64,000 nt of DNA from Lutibacter maritimus (GCF_900116115.1 NZ_FOZP01000001.1:78071-142070); one strand, 5' to 3'. Shown: positions 53,398 through 61,006, counted from the first letter of the stretch. Translations and numbers: made by a program. The notes: generated from the letters alone by a model not told the origin.

Positions 53398-54402
53398 TTA
53401 CTTATTATTATAATAATTGTTTAATTCAATTAAATATTCTTCTTTTTTTAAATCATCAATTAATGAGTATTGAAATGAATTTTTTGCAATTTGATAAATT
53501 TCTTCTTTGTTAAGGTTTAAAGCTTTTTGAATTGCTATATAATTATCGTTTACGTGTCCTCCAAAATAAGCAGGGTCATCAGAGTTAATAGTAACTTTTA
53601 AACCTAAGTCCATCATTTTTTTTAACGGATGATTTTTTAAATCATCCACAACTTTTAAAGCAGTGTTTGATAAAGGACAAATAGTTAATGCCAAATCTCT
53701 ATCAATAATGTCAGCAATTAAATTTTCATCTTGCAAACAATTATTACCATGGTCAATGCGCTTAATTCCTAATAAATCTATTGCTTCCCAAACGTAATCT
53801 GCATCACCTTCTTCACCTGCGTGTGCTAATGGAATATAACCTTCATTTATGGATGCTTCAAACACTTTCATAAATTTTGAAGGTGGATTTCCAGCTTCAG
53901 AAGAATCTAACCCAACCGCCGTAATTTTATCTTTAAATGGTAGTGACTCTTGTAATGTTTTAAAGGCATCTTCTTCACTTAAATGTCGTAAATAACTCAT
54001 TATTAATAATGAAGATACACCTAAATTAACTTCAGCATCAGCACAGGCATTTGAAATTCCTGTAATCACAGTTTTAAAAGAAATGCCTCTTTTTGTATGC
54101 GTTTGTGGGTCAAACATAATTTCAGTGTGTCTTACATTTTGTTCAGCACATTTTTTTAAATAACTATAGGTTAAATCGTAAAAATCTTGTTCATATATTA
54201 AAACATTTGCTCCTTGATAATAAATATCTAAAAAATCTTGTAAGCAATTAAAATTATATGCTTTAGCTAATTCTTCAACAGTATTATAAGGTATTTTAAG
54301 GTTGTTTCTTTTTGCTATTTTAAATAATAAATCAGGCTCTAAAGTACCTTCAATATGTAAATGTAATTCTGCTTTAGGTAAATTTTGAATAAATTGTTTC
54401 AT
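53398..54402 (-). CDS. add: Adenosine deaminase
   Basis: This 334-residue zinc amidohydrolase converts adenosine to inosine in purine salvage. Motifs: KAELHLHIEGTLEP (zinc HxH), GLDSSEAGNPP, LAHAGEEGD (zinc His and catalytic Glu), IDHGNNCLQD (catalytic His) and TINSDDPAYFGG (zinc Asp). The length is typical. Some members prefer adenine; the short, clean ADA pattern favours adenosine, but the substrate is not certain. Confidence 0.93.
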   Translation of the reverse strand: MKQFIQNLPKAELHLHIEGTLEPDLLFKIAKRNNLKIPYNTVEELAKAYNFNCLQDFLDIYYQGANVLIYEQDFYDLTYSYLKKCAEQNVRHTEIMFDPQTHTKRGISFKTVITGISNACADAEVNLGVSSLLIMSYLRHLSEEDAFKTLQESLPFKDKITAVGLDSSEAGNPPSKFMKVFEASINEGYIPLAHAGEEGDADYVWEAIDLLGIKRIDHGNNCLQDENLIADIIDRDLALTICPLSNTALKVVDDLKNHPLKKMMDLGLKVTINSDDPAYFGGHVNDNYIAIQKALNLNKEEIYQIAKNSFQYSLIDDLKKEEYLIELNNYYNNK

Positions 54403-54519
54403 TCTTAATAAAAAATTTTAAGATATAATTTGCTATTTTATAAATTTATAATAGCAATTTTAAAGTTGTAAAACTACATAAAACATTATTTTTATAGCAT
54501 ATTTGTTAAAAATAAATAA

Positions 54520-55047
54520 ATGAAAAAAATAATAATAGTAATTTCAGCAACAATAGGTATAGTTCTGCTGTTATTATTGAATAAAAAAGAAGAAATGAAA
54601 ATAATTGAAATAGGAGATAAGGTACCTAATTTTATTTTAAAAGATCAAAATGGAAATTTTTTTAATATTGAAAATGAAATTGGTAAAAGAATGGTGATTT
54701 ATTTTTATCCAAAAGATGATACTCCGGGCTGCACAAAAGAAGCTTGTAAATTTAGAGATGATTTTGAAAGTTTTAATGATTTAGGAGCTTCAGTTATAGG
54801 AATTAGTGCAGATAGCGTGGCTTCACATAAAAAATTTGAAGAAAAATATAACTTACCATTTACTTTATTAGCTGATGTAGATAATAAAGTTAGAGCATTA
54901 TTTGGTGTTCCAAAAAGTATGATATTTTTACCCGGAAGAGTGACTTATGTAATTGATAAAAAGGGTATTGTTAGGTATATTTTTAATAGTCAATTCGGTG
55001 AAGAAAAGCATATTGAAAATGCGCTAAATAAATTAAAAGAGCTATAA
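54520..55047 (+). CDS. bcp: Peroxiredoxin, BCP/PrxQ type, membrane-anchored
   Basis: This is a 175-residue thiol peroxidase. Residues 1-21 are a hydrophobic anchor or signal segment, which cytosolic BCP lacks, so the enzyme likely faces the periplasm. The peroxidatic Cys71 and resolving Cys76 are in KDDTPGCTKEACKFRDDF. IGISADSVASHKKF and FGVPKSM complete the family pattern. It belongs to an oxidative-stress neighbourhood with oxyR and dps 2-3 kb away. Confidence 0.92.
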   Translation: MKKIIIVISATIGIVLLLLLNKKEEMKIIEIGDKVPNFILKDQNGNFFNIENEIGKRMVIYFYPKDDTPGCTKEACKFRDDFESFNDLGASVIGISADSVASHKKFEEKYNLPFTLLADVDNKVRALFGVPKSMIFLPGRVTYVIDKKGIVRYIFNSQFGEEKHIENALNKLKEL

Positions 55048-55083
55048 GGCTATAAATAAATAACCTTATAGCAATATATTATG

Positions 55084-55449
55084 TTAAGAAGCATTTGATA
55101 TAGCTGCATTTAATGGGAATTTAAAAACAGCTTTACAAATAGTTTCATTTAATTCCGGTGCTTGGTTATAAACGGTAGCCAATAAATGCAATTCCGAAGC
55201 ATCGTATTTAATAATTTGAGATTTTATAAGCAATTTATCGTTTAAAAAGGCATTTTTTAAAAGCTGCAATTTGTATAATTGAGGAAGTGGAAACGCCATA
55301 TACGCATGTTTGGTAATAATACTTTTAACAAAATCTTCCATTTCATTGTATAAAACGTGTGTTAAAAGGGCGTTTTTATTATTGATATCTTTTTCAGTTA
55401 CTGTGAAGTTTCTTTCTGGACTAGTATAAGTATTTTCTAATGTTTTCAT
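55084..55449 (-). CDS. Hypothetical protein, possibly hotdog-like
   Basis: This is a 121-residue cytoplasmic protein. The pattern of a central helix (ALLTHVLYNEMEDFVKSII) followed by strands (KLLIKSQIIKYDASELHLLATVYN, split by DASEL, and ETICKAVFKFPL) resembles a hotdog thioesterase fold, but no catalytic Asp/Glu signature is clear. I do not recognise the family. It is preceded 11 nt upstream by a 37-codon frame and, further upstream, by the structured RNA and its terminator on the same strand. Confidence 0.65.
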   Translation of the reverse strand: MKTLENTYTSPERNFTVTEKDINNKNALLTHVLYNEMEDFVKSIITKHAYMAFPLPQLYKLQLLKNAFLNDKLLIKSQIIKYDASELHLLATVYNQAPELNETICKAVFKFPLNAAISNAS

Positions 55450-55459
55450 AGTTTTTGTT

Positions 55460-55573
55460 TTAATAATGATTTAATAAGGGTATGGGAATGTGTCTATTTT
55501 TGTTTATAAATAATTGATTACAAAGCGTTGAAATTTTGGAATAGACTTGCTGGATAATTTGTGATTGTTTCAT
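55460..55573 (-). CDS. Possible 37-residue peptide upstream of 55449
   Basis: A frame on the minus strand reads MKQSQIIQQVYSKISTLC, then NQLFINKNRHIPIPLLNHY, with stop at 55460-55462, 11 nt before the next start codon. It could be a small protein or a leader peptide coupled to the downstream gene. No promoter consensus is seen directly upstream. Evidence is only the open frame and its position. Confidence 0.3.
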   Translation of the reverse strand: MKQSQIIQQVYSKISTLCNQLFINKNRHIPIPLLNHY

Positions 55574-55603
55574 AATAGTTGTTTTTAAATTAATAATTAT
55601 TGC

Positions 55604-55637
55604 AAAAAAAAGGTGCTTTTTGTAAAAAGCACCTTTT
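55604..55637 (-). terminator. Intrinsic terminator of the structured RNA
   Basis: Read on the minus strand: stem AGGTGCTTTTT / AAAAAGCACCT (55634-55611) followed by a run of eight T (55611-55604). Very stable. Confidence 0.85.
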
Positions 55638-55815
55638 AAATATATTTTAATAGTTTGTTATCATCAACAATAATAGAAAGTGCTTTTATGTGTACATACC
55701 TGCTGTTGCTTAAGCATATTTACAGCTACAGTACAAACAACAGAATACGATGATTTAAAATCAATCATAGTTGATGTATTAGTAGTTGGTATGTATAAAA
55801 TTGCTTTCATATTGT
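55604..55815 (-). ncRNA. Candidate structured small RNA, three-way junction, about 210 nt
   Basis: A consensus promoter on the minus strand (TTTG 55849-55846, 18-nt spacer, TATTTTTG 55827-55820) should start transcription near 55815. The RNA can fold into a long interrupted closing stem: 55815-55810 with 55672-55667, 55808-55804 with 55680-55676, 55800-55795 with 55689-55684, and 55794-55788 with 55700-55694, every pair Watson-Crick. Inside are two hairpins: 55780-55776/55748-55744 plus 55768-55763/55755-55750, and 55743-55735 with 55711-55703 (9 bp, one G-U). A strong terminator ends it at 55604. A 47-codon frame from 55810 (MKAILYIPTTNTSTMIDFK...) is an alternative reading. A 6S-like RNA is one possibility. 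The fold was found by eye, not by a program. Confidence 0.6.
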
Positions 55816-55819
55816 ATTC

Positions 55820-55849
55820 CAAAAATAAAATATTTTTTTAATTATCAAA
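55820..55849 (-). promoter_or_regulatory. Consensus promoter of the structured RNA (TTTG-N18-TATTTTTG)
   Basis: Both the -33 TTTG (55849-55846) and the -7 TATTTTTG (55827-55820) are exact matches to the Bacteroidota housekeeping promoter, with an 18-nt spacer. It is among the best promoter matches in the window. Confidence 0.75.
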
Positions 55850-55890
55850 CATTAATTTAAAAAATATTTAATTAATGATTCAAATTCTTG

Positions 55891-55898
55891 TAAATTTG
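55891..55898 (+). promoter_or_regulatory. TAnnTTTG -7 element
   Basis: TAAATTTG, exact consensus, 23 nt before the ATG at 55922. No clear -33. Confidence 0.5.
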
Positions 55899-55921
55899 CC
55901 CGAAAATATAAATATATTATT

Positions 55922-56188
55922 ATGGCAAGTGTTAAAAATTTAAAGAAAGATATTAATTACGTTTTAGGTGATATTATTGAAGAATGTTACGTATGGGAAT
56001 TATTAAACCCAAGAGCTGATAACAAAAAAGCTGAAGCAATTATTGATGAAGCTATTGCTTCTTTTGATTCTTTAATAGCAAAAGTAAATGCTAAAAAAGT
56101 GGAAGATAATAAAGCACATTATAAAGCAATCAATAAAGAGTTTGAAGAAACTGCAAATGCATTGTTAGCAAAAATTAATTCTTTATAA
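55922..56188 (+). CDS. Small conserved helical protein
   Basis: This is an 88-residue cytoplasmic protein, entirely helical in appearance (INYVLGDIIEECYVWELLNP, then EAIIDEAIASFDSLIAKVN, then YKAINKEFEETANALLAKI). I recognise it only as a small family found across Bacteroidota. The helical-bundle look and acidic/lysine-rich surface suggest a binding protein. It has its own -7 element and is the first plus-strand gene after the divergent structured RNA. Confidence 0.75.
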   Translation: MASVKNLKKDINYVLGDIIEECYVWELLNPRADNKKAEAIIDEAIASFDSLIAKVNAKKVEDNKAHYKAINKEFEETANALLAKINSL

Positions 56189-56307
56189 TATTTTAGGATT
56201 TATTTAAGCTTTTTTTGTTATGATTTATTATTTTTTTTGATTAAATTTATACAATAATAAACCCAAAATAACGTTCTTTTAATAACCAACTAAAATCTTT
56301 ATAATTT

Positions 56308-56520
56308 ATGGCAAGAGCAATGTTTGAGTATACTAAAGCTGTACTCGAAAAAGTTAGCTTTAACGCAGATTTGTTTAAAAAGGAATTAGAAAAAGCAGTT
56401 AACAGATTATTACCCTATGAAATAAAAGAATTATTCTATTGGCTAAAAGACTTTACATCAAATAAACCTGAATTGTATGGTTGTTTAGCATTAGTTGAAA
56501 ACACAAAAAGGAGCCTTTAA
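56308..56520 (+). CDS. Small conserved hypothetical protein
   Basis: This is a 70-residue protein (MARAMFEYTKAVLEKVSFNA, then FKKELEKAVNRLLPYEIKEL, then FYWLKDF) with a helical pattern and no membrane segment. I do not recognise a function. Its stop codon shares the bases TTAA with the stop of the convergent oxyR gene, and both stops lie in the loop of a terminator hairpin. Confidence 0.75.
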   Translation: MARAMFEYTKAVLEKVSFNADLFKKELEKAVNRLLPYEIKELFYWLKDFTSNKPELYGCLALVENTKRSL

Positions 56521-56535
56521 GCTCCTTTTTTTTGT
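56505..56535. terminator. Bidirectional terminator overlapping both stop codons
   Basis: Perfect 10-bp arms AAAAAGGAGC (56505-56514) and GCTCCTTTTT (56521-56530) flank the 6-nt loop CTTTAA, whose last bases hold both stops. A T-run follows on the plus strand. Confidence 0.88.
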
Positions 56536-57464
56536 TGTATTGGGCTAATAATTTTTACGTCATTAAATGCAATAACACCTCTAATTACACTGTCTATTAC
56601 ATTTTTTAGCGAATCTATCATATGTATCTTTAATTGAGATTTATGATAGATTAAACTCACTTCTCTGGCAGGTACAGGCTCTTTAAAATCTTTTAAATAT
56701 ACTTTATCTTTTTCATTTATATCTAACGTTTGTAAGTACGGCAGTAAAGTCATTCCTAAACCTTCTTTAGATAGTTTTATAAGTGTATCAAAGCTTCCAC
56801 TATGCAATTGAAAATGTGAATTTTTATTGCCTAAGGCACTACATAAATTAATAATATTTTCTTTAAAACAATGTCCATCTTCTAATAGTAAAATGTCATC
56901 AATATTTAAATTTTCAACATCAATTGTTTTTTTGCTAAATAATCTGTGTTCTGTTGGTACAAAACCTACAAATGGTTCATAATATAATACGCGTTCTTTT
57001 AAAATATCATTTTCAAGAGGTGTGGCAGCAATAGCAACATCAATATGACCATCCGTTATTTTTTTTACAATTTCTTCGGTAGTTAGTTCTTCAATTTTTA
57101 AGTTAACTTTTGGATATTTTTTTATAAATGTTTTTAAAAATAATGGTAGAAGTGTTGGCATAATAGTAGGAATAATACCTAATTTAAAATCTCCTCCAAT
57201 AAAGCCTTTTTGCTGATCAACAATATCAGTAATTCTATTGCTTTCATCAACAATAATTTTTGCTTGTTCAACAATTTTAGTGCCTACATCGGTTAATTGA
57301 ATTGGTTTTTTATTTCTATTAAAAATTTGAGTATCTAATTCTTCTTCCAATTTTTGAATTTGCATACTTAAAGTAGGTTGTGTTACAAAGCAATGTTCTG
57401 AAGCAATTGTGAAATTTTGGTATTCGGCAACCGCTAAAATGTATTTAAGTTGTGTGATTGTCAT
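56517..57464 (-). CDS. oxyR: Hydrogen-peroxide-responsive LysR-type regulator OxyR
   Basis: This is a 315-residue LysR-type regulator. The N-terminal helix-turn-helix is MTITQLKYILAVAEYQNFTI onward with CFVTQPTLSMQIQKLE. The redox pair sits in LLEDGHCFKENIINLC: Cys199 and Cys208, the same numbering and spacing as in E. coli OxyR. It is therefore a true peroxide sensor. It is divergent from dps (105 bp apart), its expected target, and converges on a small gene by a shared 4-bp overlap. Confidence 0.93.
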   Translation of the reverse strand: MTITQLKYILAVAEYQNFTIASEHCFVTQPTLSMQIQKLEEELDTQIFNRNKKPIQLTDVGTKIVEQAKIIVDESNRITDIVDQQKGFIGGDFKLGIIPTIMPTLLPLFLKTFIKKYPKVNLKIEELTTEEIVKKITDGHIDVAIAATPLENDILKERVLYYEPFVGFVPTEHRLFSKKTIDVENLNIDDILLLEDGHCFKENIINLCSALGNKNSHFQLHSGSFDTLIKLSKEGLGMTLLPYLQTLDINEKDKVYLKDFKEPVPAREVSLIYHKSQLKIHMIDSLKNVIDSVIRGVIAFNDVKIISPIQQKKGA

Positions 57465-57498
57465 TTATATAAATTTTTATGATAAAGATATTAAAACA

Positions 57499-57544
57499 AT
57501 CGATAATATTTATATTAAACAATAAATAATATTGCCGATATTTG
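57499..57544 (+). promoter_or_regulatory. oxyR-dps control region, imperfect inverted repeat and weak -7
   Basis: An imperfect inverted repeat (ATCGATAATATTTAT at 57499-57513 against ATAAATAATATTGCCGAT at 57522-57539) lies between oxyR and dps. The dps -7 is GATATTTG (57537-57544), one mismatch from consensus, and no -33 is seen. A weak promoter preceded by a symmetric site fits activation by OxyR. Confidence 0.5.
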
Positions 57545-57569
57545 TTATAGAAATTTAAAAAATAAATAT

Positions 57570-58040
57570 ATGAACACAACAATTATTGGATTAGACAAAA
57601 ACCGTACTGAAAAACTTGTAGTTAGCTTAAATGATTTATTAGCAAACTTTCAAGTTTATTATCAAAGTTTAAGAGGTTTACATTGGAATATAAAAGGTAA
57701 ATCATTTTTTGAGTTACACGTTAAATTTGAAGAGTTTTATACGGATTCTCAAGAAAAAATAGATATGATTGCTGAAAGGATTTTAACTTTAGGTGGACAT
57801 CCTTTACATACTTTTGAAGATTATTCAGCTTTAGCTAAAGTACCTGTTGGTAAAAATATTTCAAAAGATACAGAAGCAGTTGCTTTAGTAGTTAACTCAT
57901 TAACTGAATTATTGAAAATTGAACGTTCAATTTTAGAGGAATCTGGAGAGGCAAATGATGAAGGAACAAACTCTATGATGAGTGATTTTATTGCGGAACA
58001 AGAAAAAACAATATGGATGTTAAATTCGTGGTTAAATTAA
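57570..58040 (+). CDS. dps: DNA-protection ferritin-like protein Dps
   Basis: This is a 156-residue protein forming the Dps dodecamer that oxidises and stores iron with peroxide and shields DNA. The ferroxidase ligands are seen in LRGLHWNIKGKSFFELHVKF (His residues) and FYTDSQEKIDMIAERIL (Asp and Glu). The C-terminal EQEKTIWMLNSWLN is typical. It is divergent from oxyR with a weak, probably activated promoter, and followed by a strong terminator. Confidence 0.95.
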   Translation: MNTTIIGLDKNRTEKLVVSLNDLLANFQVYYQSLRGLHWNIKGKSFFELHVKFEEFYTDSQEKIDMIAERILTLGGHPLHTFEDYSALAKVPVGKNISKDTEAVALVVNSLTELLKIERSILEESGEANDEGTNSMMSDFIAEQEKTIWMLNSWLN

Positions 58041-58054
58041 TATTTTAATTACAT

Positions 58055-58085
58055 AAAAAAGGGAAGCAACAGCTTCCCTTTTTTT
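58055..58085. terminator. Bidirectional intrinsic terminator
   Basis: Arms GGGAAGC (58061-58067) and GCTTCCC (58072-58078), tetraloop AACA, with A6 before and T-run after. It serves dps and the convergent acyltransferase gene (stop at 58090). Confidence 0.92.
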
Positions 58086-58089
58086 ATGT

Positions 58090-58896
58090 TTAACTCCAAA
58101 ATTTTCTTTGTTTATTAAGTTCATCCTCTTGTTTTTTAAATTCTTCAGGAGAAATTACTTTTAATTGTGATGGATGTTGTTCAATTTCAAATTGAATTCT
58201 TTCAATAATTTCTTCAATAGTTTCATTATCATAATCAATTTCCATAGGTTGCTTTATAACCATTGATTGTAAAACATTCCTTTTTTTAATAAGCAATCCT
58301 TTTTTATCATAAGCTCTTCTAAAACCATCAATTACAATAGGAACCACAACAGGTTTGTAGGTTTTTATAATATGTGCTGTTCCTCTTCTAATTGGTTTAA
58401 AAGGAGTAGTTGTTCCTTGTGGAAAAGTAATTACCCAACCATCATTTAAAGCCTTTTTTATATTACTAATATCAGACATTTTAACTTGTCTGTTTACATC
58501 TTTACCTTGGCTTCTCCAGGTACGTTCAATTGAAATTGAACCTACATACGCAAATATTTTTGGTAACAAACCAGCTTTCATGGTTTCGGAAGCGGCAATG
58601 TAATAGATATTTAATTTAGGTTTCCAAATGTATCCTATATTTTTAATGCTATTTTCTCTTCCTTTTAGAGCTGCATTAAACACATGAAACATTGCGGCAA
58701 CATCGGCAAAATAAGTTTGATGATTAGAGATAAAAAGTACGTTTTTATCGGGTAATTGTCTAATTATTTCAGAACCTTCAATTTCAAGTGAATTAAATCT
58801 TCGGTATCTTCCGTGAGAAACTACTCCGAAAATACGAATAAGCCACCTTTTTATAAATAGGATATGGCCAAAAGGATTTCTTTTAAAAATTGGCAT
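58090..58896 (-). CDS. PlsC-like lysophospholipid acyltransferase, atypical motifs
   Basis: This is a 268-residue acyltransferase-fold protein. Motif I, normally N-H-x4-D, reads NHQTYFAD (58-65), i.e. H-x5-D. Motif III, normally FPEGTR, reads FPQGTT (158-163). The membrane-proximal helix and IERTWRSQG region fit the 1-acylglycerol-3-phosphate acyltransferase superfamily. The same variant motifs seem usual for a flavobacterial subfamily, so it may still be active on an unusual acyl acceptor such as an aminolipid. It is in a run of minus-strand genes but 42 nt from the NUDIX gene. Confidence 0.85.
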   Translation of the reverse strand: MPIFKRNPFGHILFIKRWLIRIFGVVSHGRYRRFNSLEIEGSEIIRQLPDKNVLFISNHQTYFADVAAMFHVFNAALKGRENSIKNIGYIWKPKLNIYYIAASETMKAGLLPKIFAYVGSISIERTWRSQGKDVNRQVKMSDISNIKKALNDGWVITFPQGTTTPFKPIRRGTAHIIKTYKPVVVPIVIDGFRRAYDKKGLLIKKRNVLQSMVIKQPMEIDYDNETIEEIIERIQFEIEQHPSQLKVISPEEFKKQEDELNKQRKFWS

Positions 58897-58938
58897 TTAG
58901 TTGGTTTTGGTTACAACAAATTTAGTAAAAAAAAATGA

Positions 58939-59571
58939 TTATAATTTTTTAATTAATTCTTTGAGTTCGCTTAGCATCATTGCTGTTGCTCCCCAAACAA
59001 CATAATTATTTAATTTAAAGCATGGTACAATCATATTTTTAGCATACGAAGTTGATAAAATATGTGTAGTTAAATTATTGTCATTTAAAAAATCTGACAT
59101 TGATACATGAATAAGTGCTGCTACTTCGTGATTTTTCACAAACTTTGGCAAATAATTAATTGTACTTAAAAATGGCGTAACCATAAAATTACTTGGTGGA
59201 ATGTAAACATCTGTCATTTGTTTAAAAATTGAAATGTCATTTATTTCAACACCAACTTCTTCCTGTGTTTCGCGTAATGCTGTTTTTTCAAGTAAAATAT
59301 CATCGGTTTCAAATTTTCCGCCTGGAAAACTAATTTGTGAAGCATGTGTTCCGTTATAATTGGCTCTTAGTGTTAATAAAAAGTGAGTTTTATTATTTTT
59401 ATCAGGATAAAATAATACTAATATAGCAGCTTTTTTTGGGTTTTTAGCTTGAATAAAATCTTCCGATAATTTGGTTCTTACTTTAGGAGCTAATTTAAAT
59501 TGCGCATCTAAGCCTCCAAGTTCTAAAGAAGTTATTCTGTTTAAATTATTTTTAAAATAGGTAAAATCCAC
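58939..59571 (-). CDS. NUDIX hydrolase, CoA pyrophosphatase type
   Basis: This is a 210-residue protein with the UPF0035 signature LLTLRANYNGTHASQISFPGG immediately before the Nudix box (GGKFETDD, then TALRETQEEVGVEI, about residues 88-112). These features mark the NudL/CoA-diphosphatase group, which cleaves CoA or oxidised CoA to phosphopantetheine and 3',5'-ADP. It is cytoplasmic. The stop codon of the TRIC-like gene abuts its start (59571/59572), so the two are coupled. Confidence 0.9.
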   Translation of the reverse strand: MDFTYFKNNLNRITSLELGGLDAQFKLAPKVRTKLSEDFIQAKNPKKAAILVLFYPDKNNKTHFLLTLRANYNGTHASQISFPGGKFETDDILLEKTALRETQEEVGVEINDISIFKQMTDVYIPPSNFMVTPFLSTINYLPKFVKNHEVAALIHVSMSDFLNDNNLTTHILSTSYAKNMIVPCFKLNNYVVWGATAMMLSELKELIKKL

Positions 59572-60183
59572 TTAACGCTTGGTATAAAATGTTGGTAATG
59601 ATAAATGAAACACAACTGCAATTATTCTAATTGTTATAACCACAGAAGATGTTGCCACATACACAATAGTTTCATTAAACCCTAAATTGTGTAATAATAA
59701 ATAAATCATAGCTCCAAATACACAAGCTGTTGCATAAATTTCTTTTCTGAAAATTACAGGAACTTCATTGCATAAAATATCTCTAATAACACCTCCAAAT
59801 GATGCGGACATTGTTGCAATTGAAATAACTACCACAGGATGAAAACCAGCATTTAAACCAATTTCTGTTCCCATAATGGTGTATAAACCAAGTCCAATGG
59901 TATCAAATAAAAACAACGATTTATTTAAGTATTTTAACTTTCTACGGAAAAAAACTGCAAAAAAATACGATCCCATTATTATAAAAATAATGTCGGTATT
60001 TTTCATCCAAAATACGGGTTGTGCACCAATTAAAACATCACGTAGTGTTCCTCCACCAACTGAAGTTGCAAATGCAATTATAAAAACTCCAAACGGATCT
60101 AATTTTTTTCGCATAGCAACAAGAGATCCTGAAATTGCAAACGAGATAATTCCTAAAATATCTAATACGTTAAAAAGCGTCAT
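59572..60183 (-). CDS. TRIC-type cation channel family protein (UPF0126/YadS)
   Basis: This is a 203-residue membrane protein made of two copies of a three-helix unit. Each copy carries the glycine-rich G-x-x-R-D motif: VGGGTLRDVLIGAQPVFW (about residues 42-59) and FGGVIRDILCNEVPVIF (about 128-144). Bacterial TRIC homologues are trimeric monovalent-cation channels. Its start overlaps the stop of the RDD gene by one base, so the RDD-TRIC-NUDIX set is one operon. Confidence 0.92.
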   Translation of the reverse strand: MTLFNVLDILGIISFAISGSLVAMRKKLDPFGVFIIAFATSVGGGTLRDVLIGAQPVFWMKNTDIIFIIMGSYFFAVFFRRKLKYLNKSLFLFDTIGLGLYTIMGTEIGLNAGFHPVVVISIATMSASFGGVIRDILCNEVPVIFRKEIYATACVFGAMIYLLLHNLGFNETIVYVATSSVVITIRIIAVVFHLSLPTFYTKR

Positions 60184-60899
60184 TACATTTGTTGGGTAAA
60201 ATAGTTGTAGTCTTTAATCACAATATCCACAAAATCAATTGGTTTTAAATCGGTTTGAATACCTGTTAAATCAACAATTTTTTGATGAATTTTTACAATA
60301 ATATTATGATTTCCTTTTCTTTTTGCTTTCAAGTACAATTCTTTAATGGTTTGAATGTCTTTATCAGTAAGTACAGTTACTTGCGGAAAAGTTGGTTGGT
60401 ATTCTTCAGGAATATCAACAGCAACGGTATCATTAATTGAAATGAATTTTTTTTCTGAAATCACGGTAGTTCCTGCAGCTATATCGCCCAAACGTTGTCC
60501 TTTTCCATTTAATAAAATGGTTAACAAAGCTATAGAGCCTGATGCCATTGAAATATCAATTATTCGAAGCATCCAACGTATTAAAAAATTTGAAAATGTA
60601 GGTTTTGAACCGTCTAATTTTGTAACTCTAATTTTATTTACATATTTACCCGGACTTTGTCCATTCATTAAAGTTTCAAACAATAAACTATAAAAAAATA
60701 CGGGTAAACTTAACAATCCATAAATTAGATAAAGTTCACCAGAAATTAAATTTAAACTATCTAAAATTAAGTAAATTATTAGGTAATATCCGCCAACAAT
60801 AAACATATCAATTAAAAAAGAGCCTATACGCGTACTTAAATTGGCTACATTTTGTTGAATTGTTACATTTTGGGCAGTTTCAATATGAAAATTATCCAT
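60183..60899 (-). CDS. RDD-family membrane protein
   Basis: This is a 238-residue protein with the RDD hallmark residues in NLSTRIGSFLIDMFIVGGYY (Arg and Asp of the first helix), a second helix near 55-75, GQSPGKYVNKIRVT and the third helix with RWMLRIIDI and GQRLGDIAAGTTV. The C-terminal 70 residues form a soluble tail. RDD proteins include transporters or accessory membrane proteins; the ligand is unknown. It diverges from the SpoIIM gene and leads the RDD-TRIC-NUDIX operon. Confidence 0.88.
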   Translation of the reverse strand: MDNFHIETAQNVTIQQNVANLSTRIGSFLIDMFIVGGYYLIIYLILDSLNLISGELYLIYGLLSLPVFFYSLLFETLMNGQSPGKYVNKIRVTKLDGSKPTFSNFLIRWMLRIIDISMASGSIALLTILLNGKGQRLGDIAAGTTVISEKKFISINDTVAVDIPEEYQPTFPQVTVLTDKDIQTIKELYLKAKRKGNHNIIVKIHQKIVDLTGIQTDLKPIDFVDIVIKDYNYFTQQM

Positions 60900-61006
60900 T
60901 ATTTATAGGTGATCTTTTTTGGCTGATACAATTTGATTTTCTACTTTCGTTAACTTGAATCTTCAATAGTATTAATTGCTATATTGAAACGACAAAAATA
61001 ATAAAA

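Noticed and set aside
55041-55072. Terminator between the peroxiredoxin gene and the gene at 55084
   Set aside because: GCTATAAGG/CCTTATAGC can pair, but the loop is long and no T-run follows on either strand; too weak to list.
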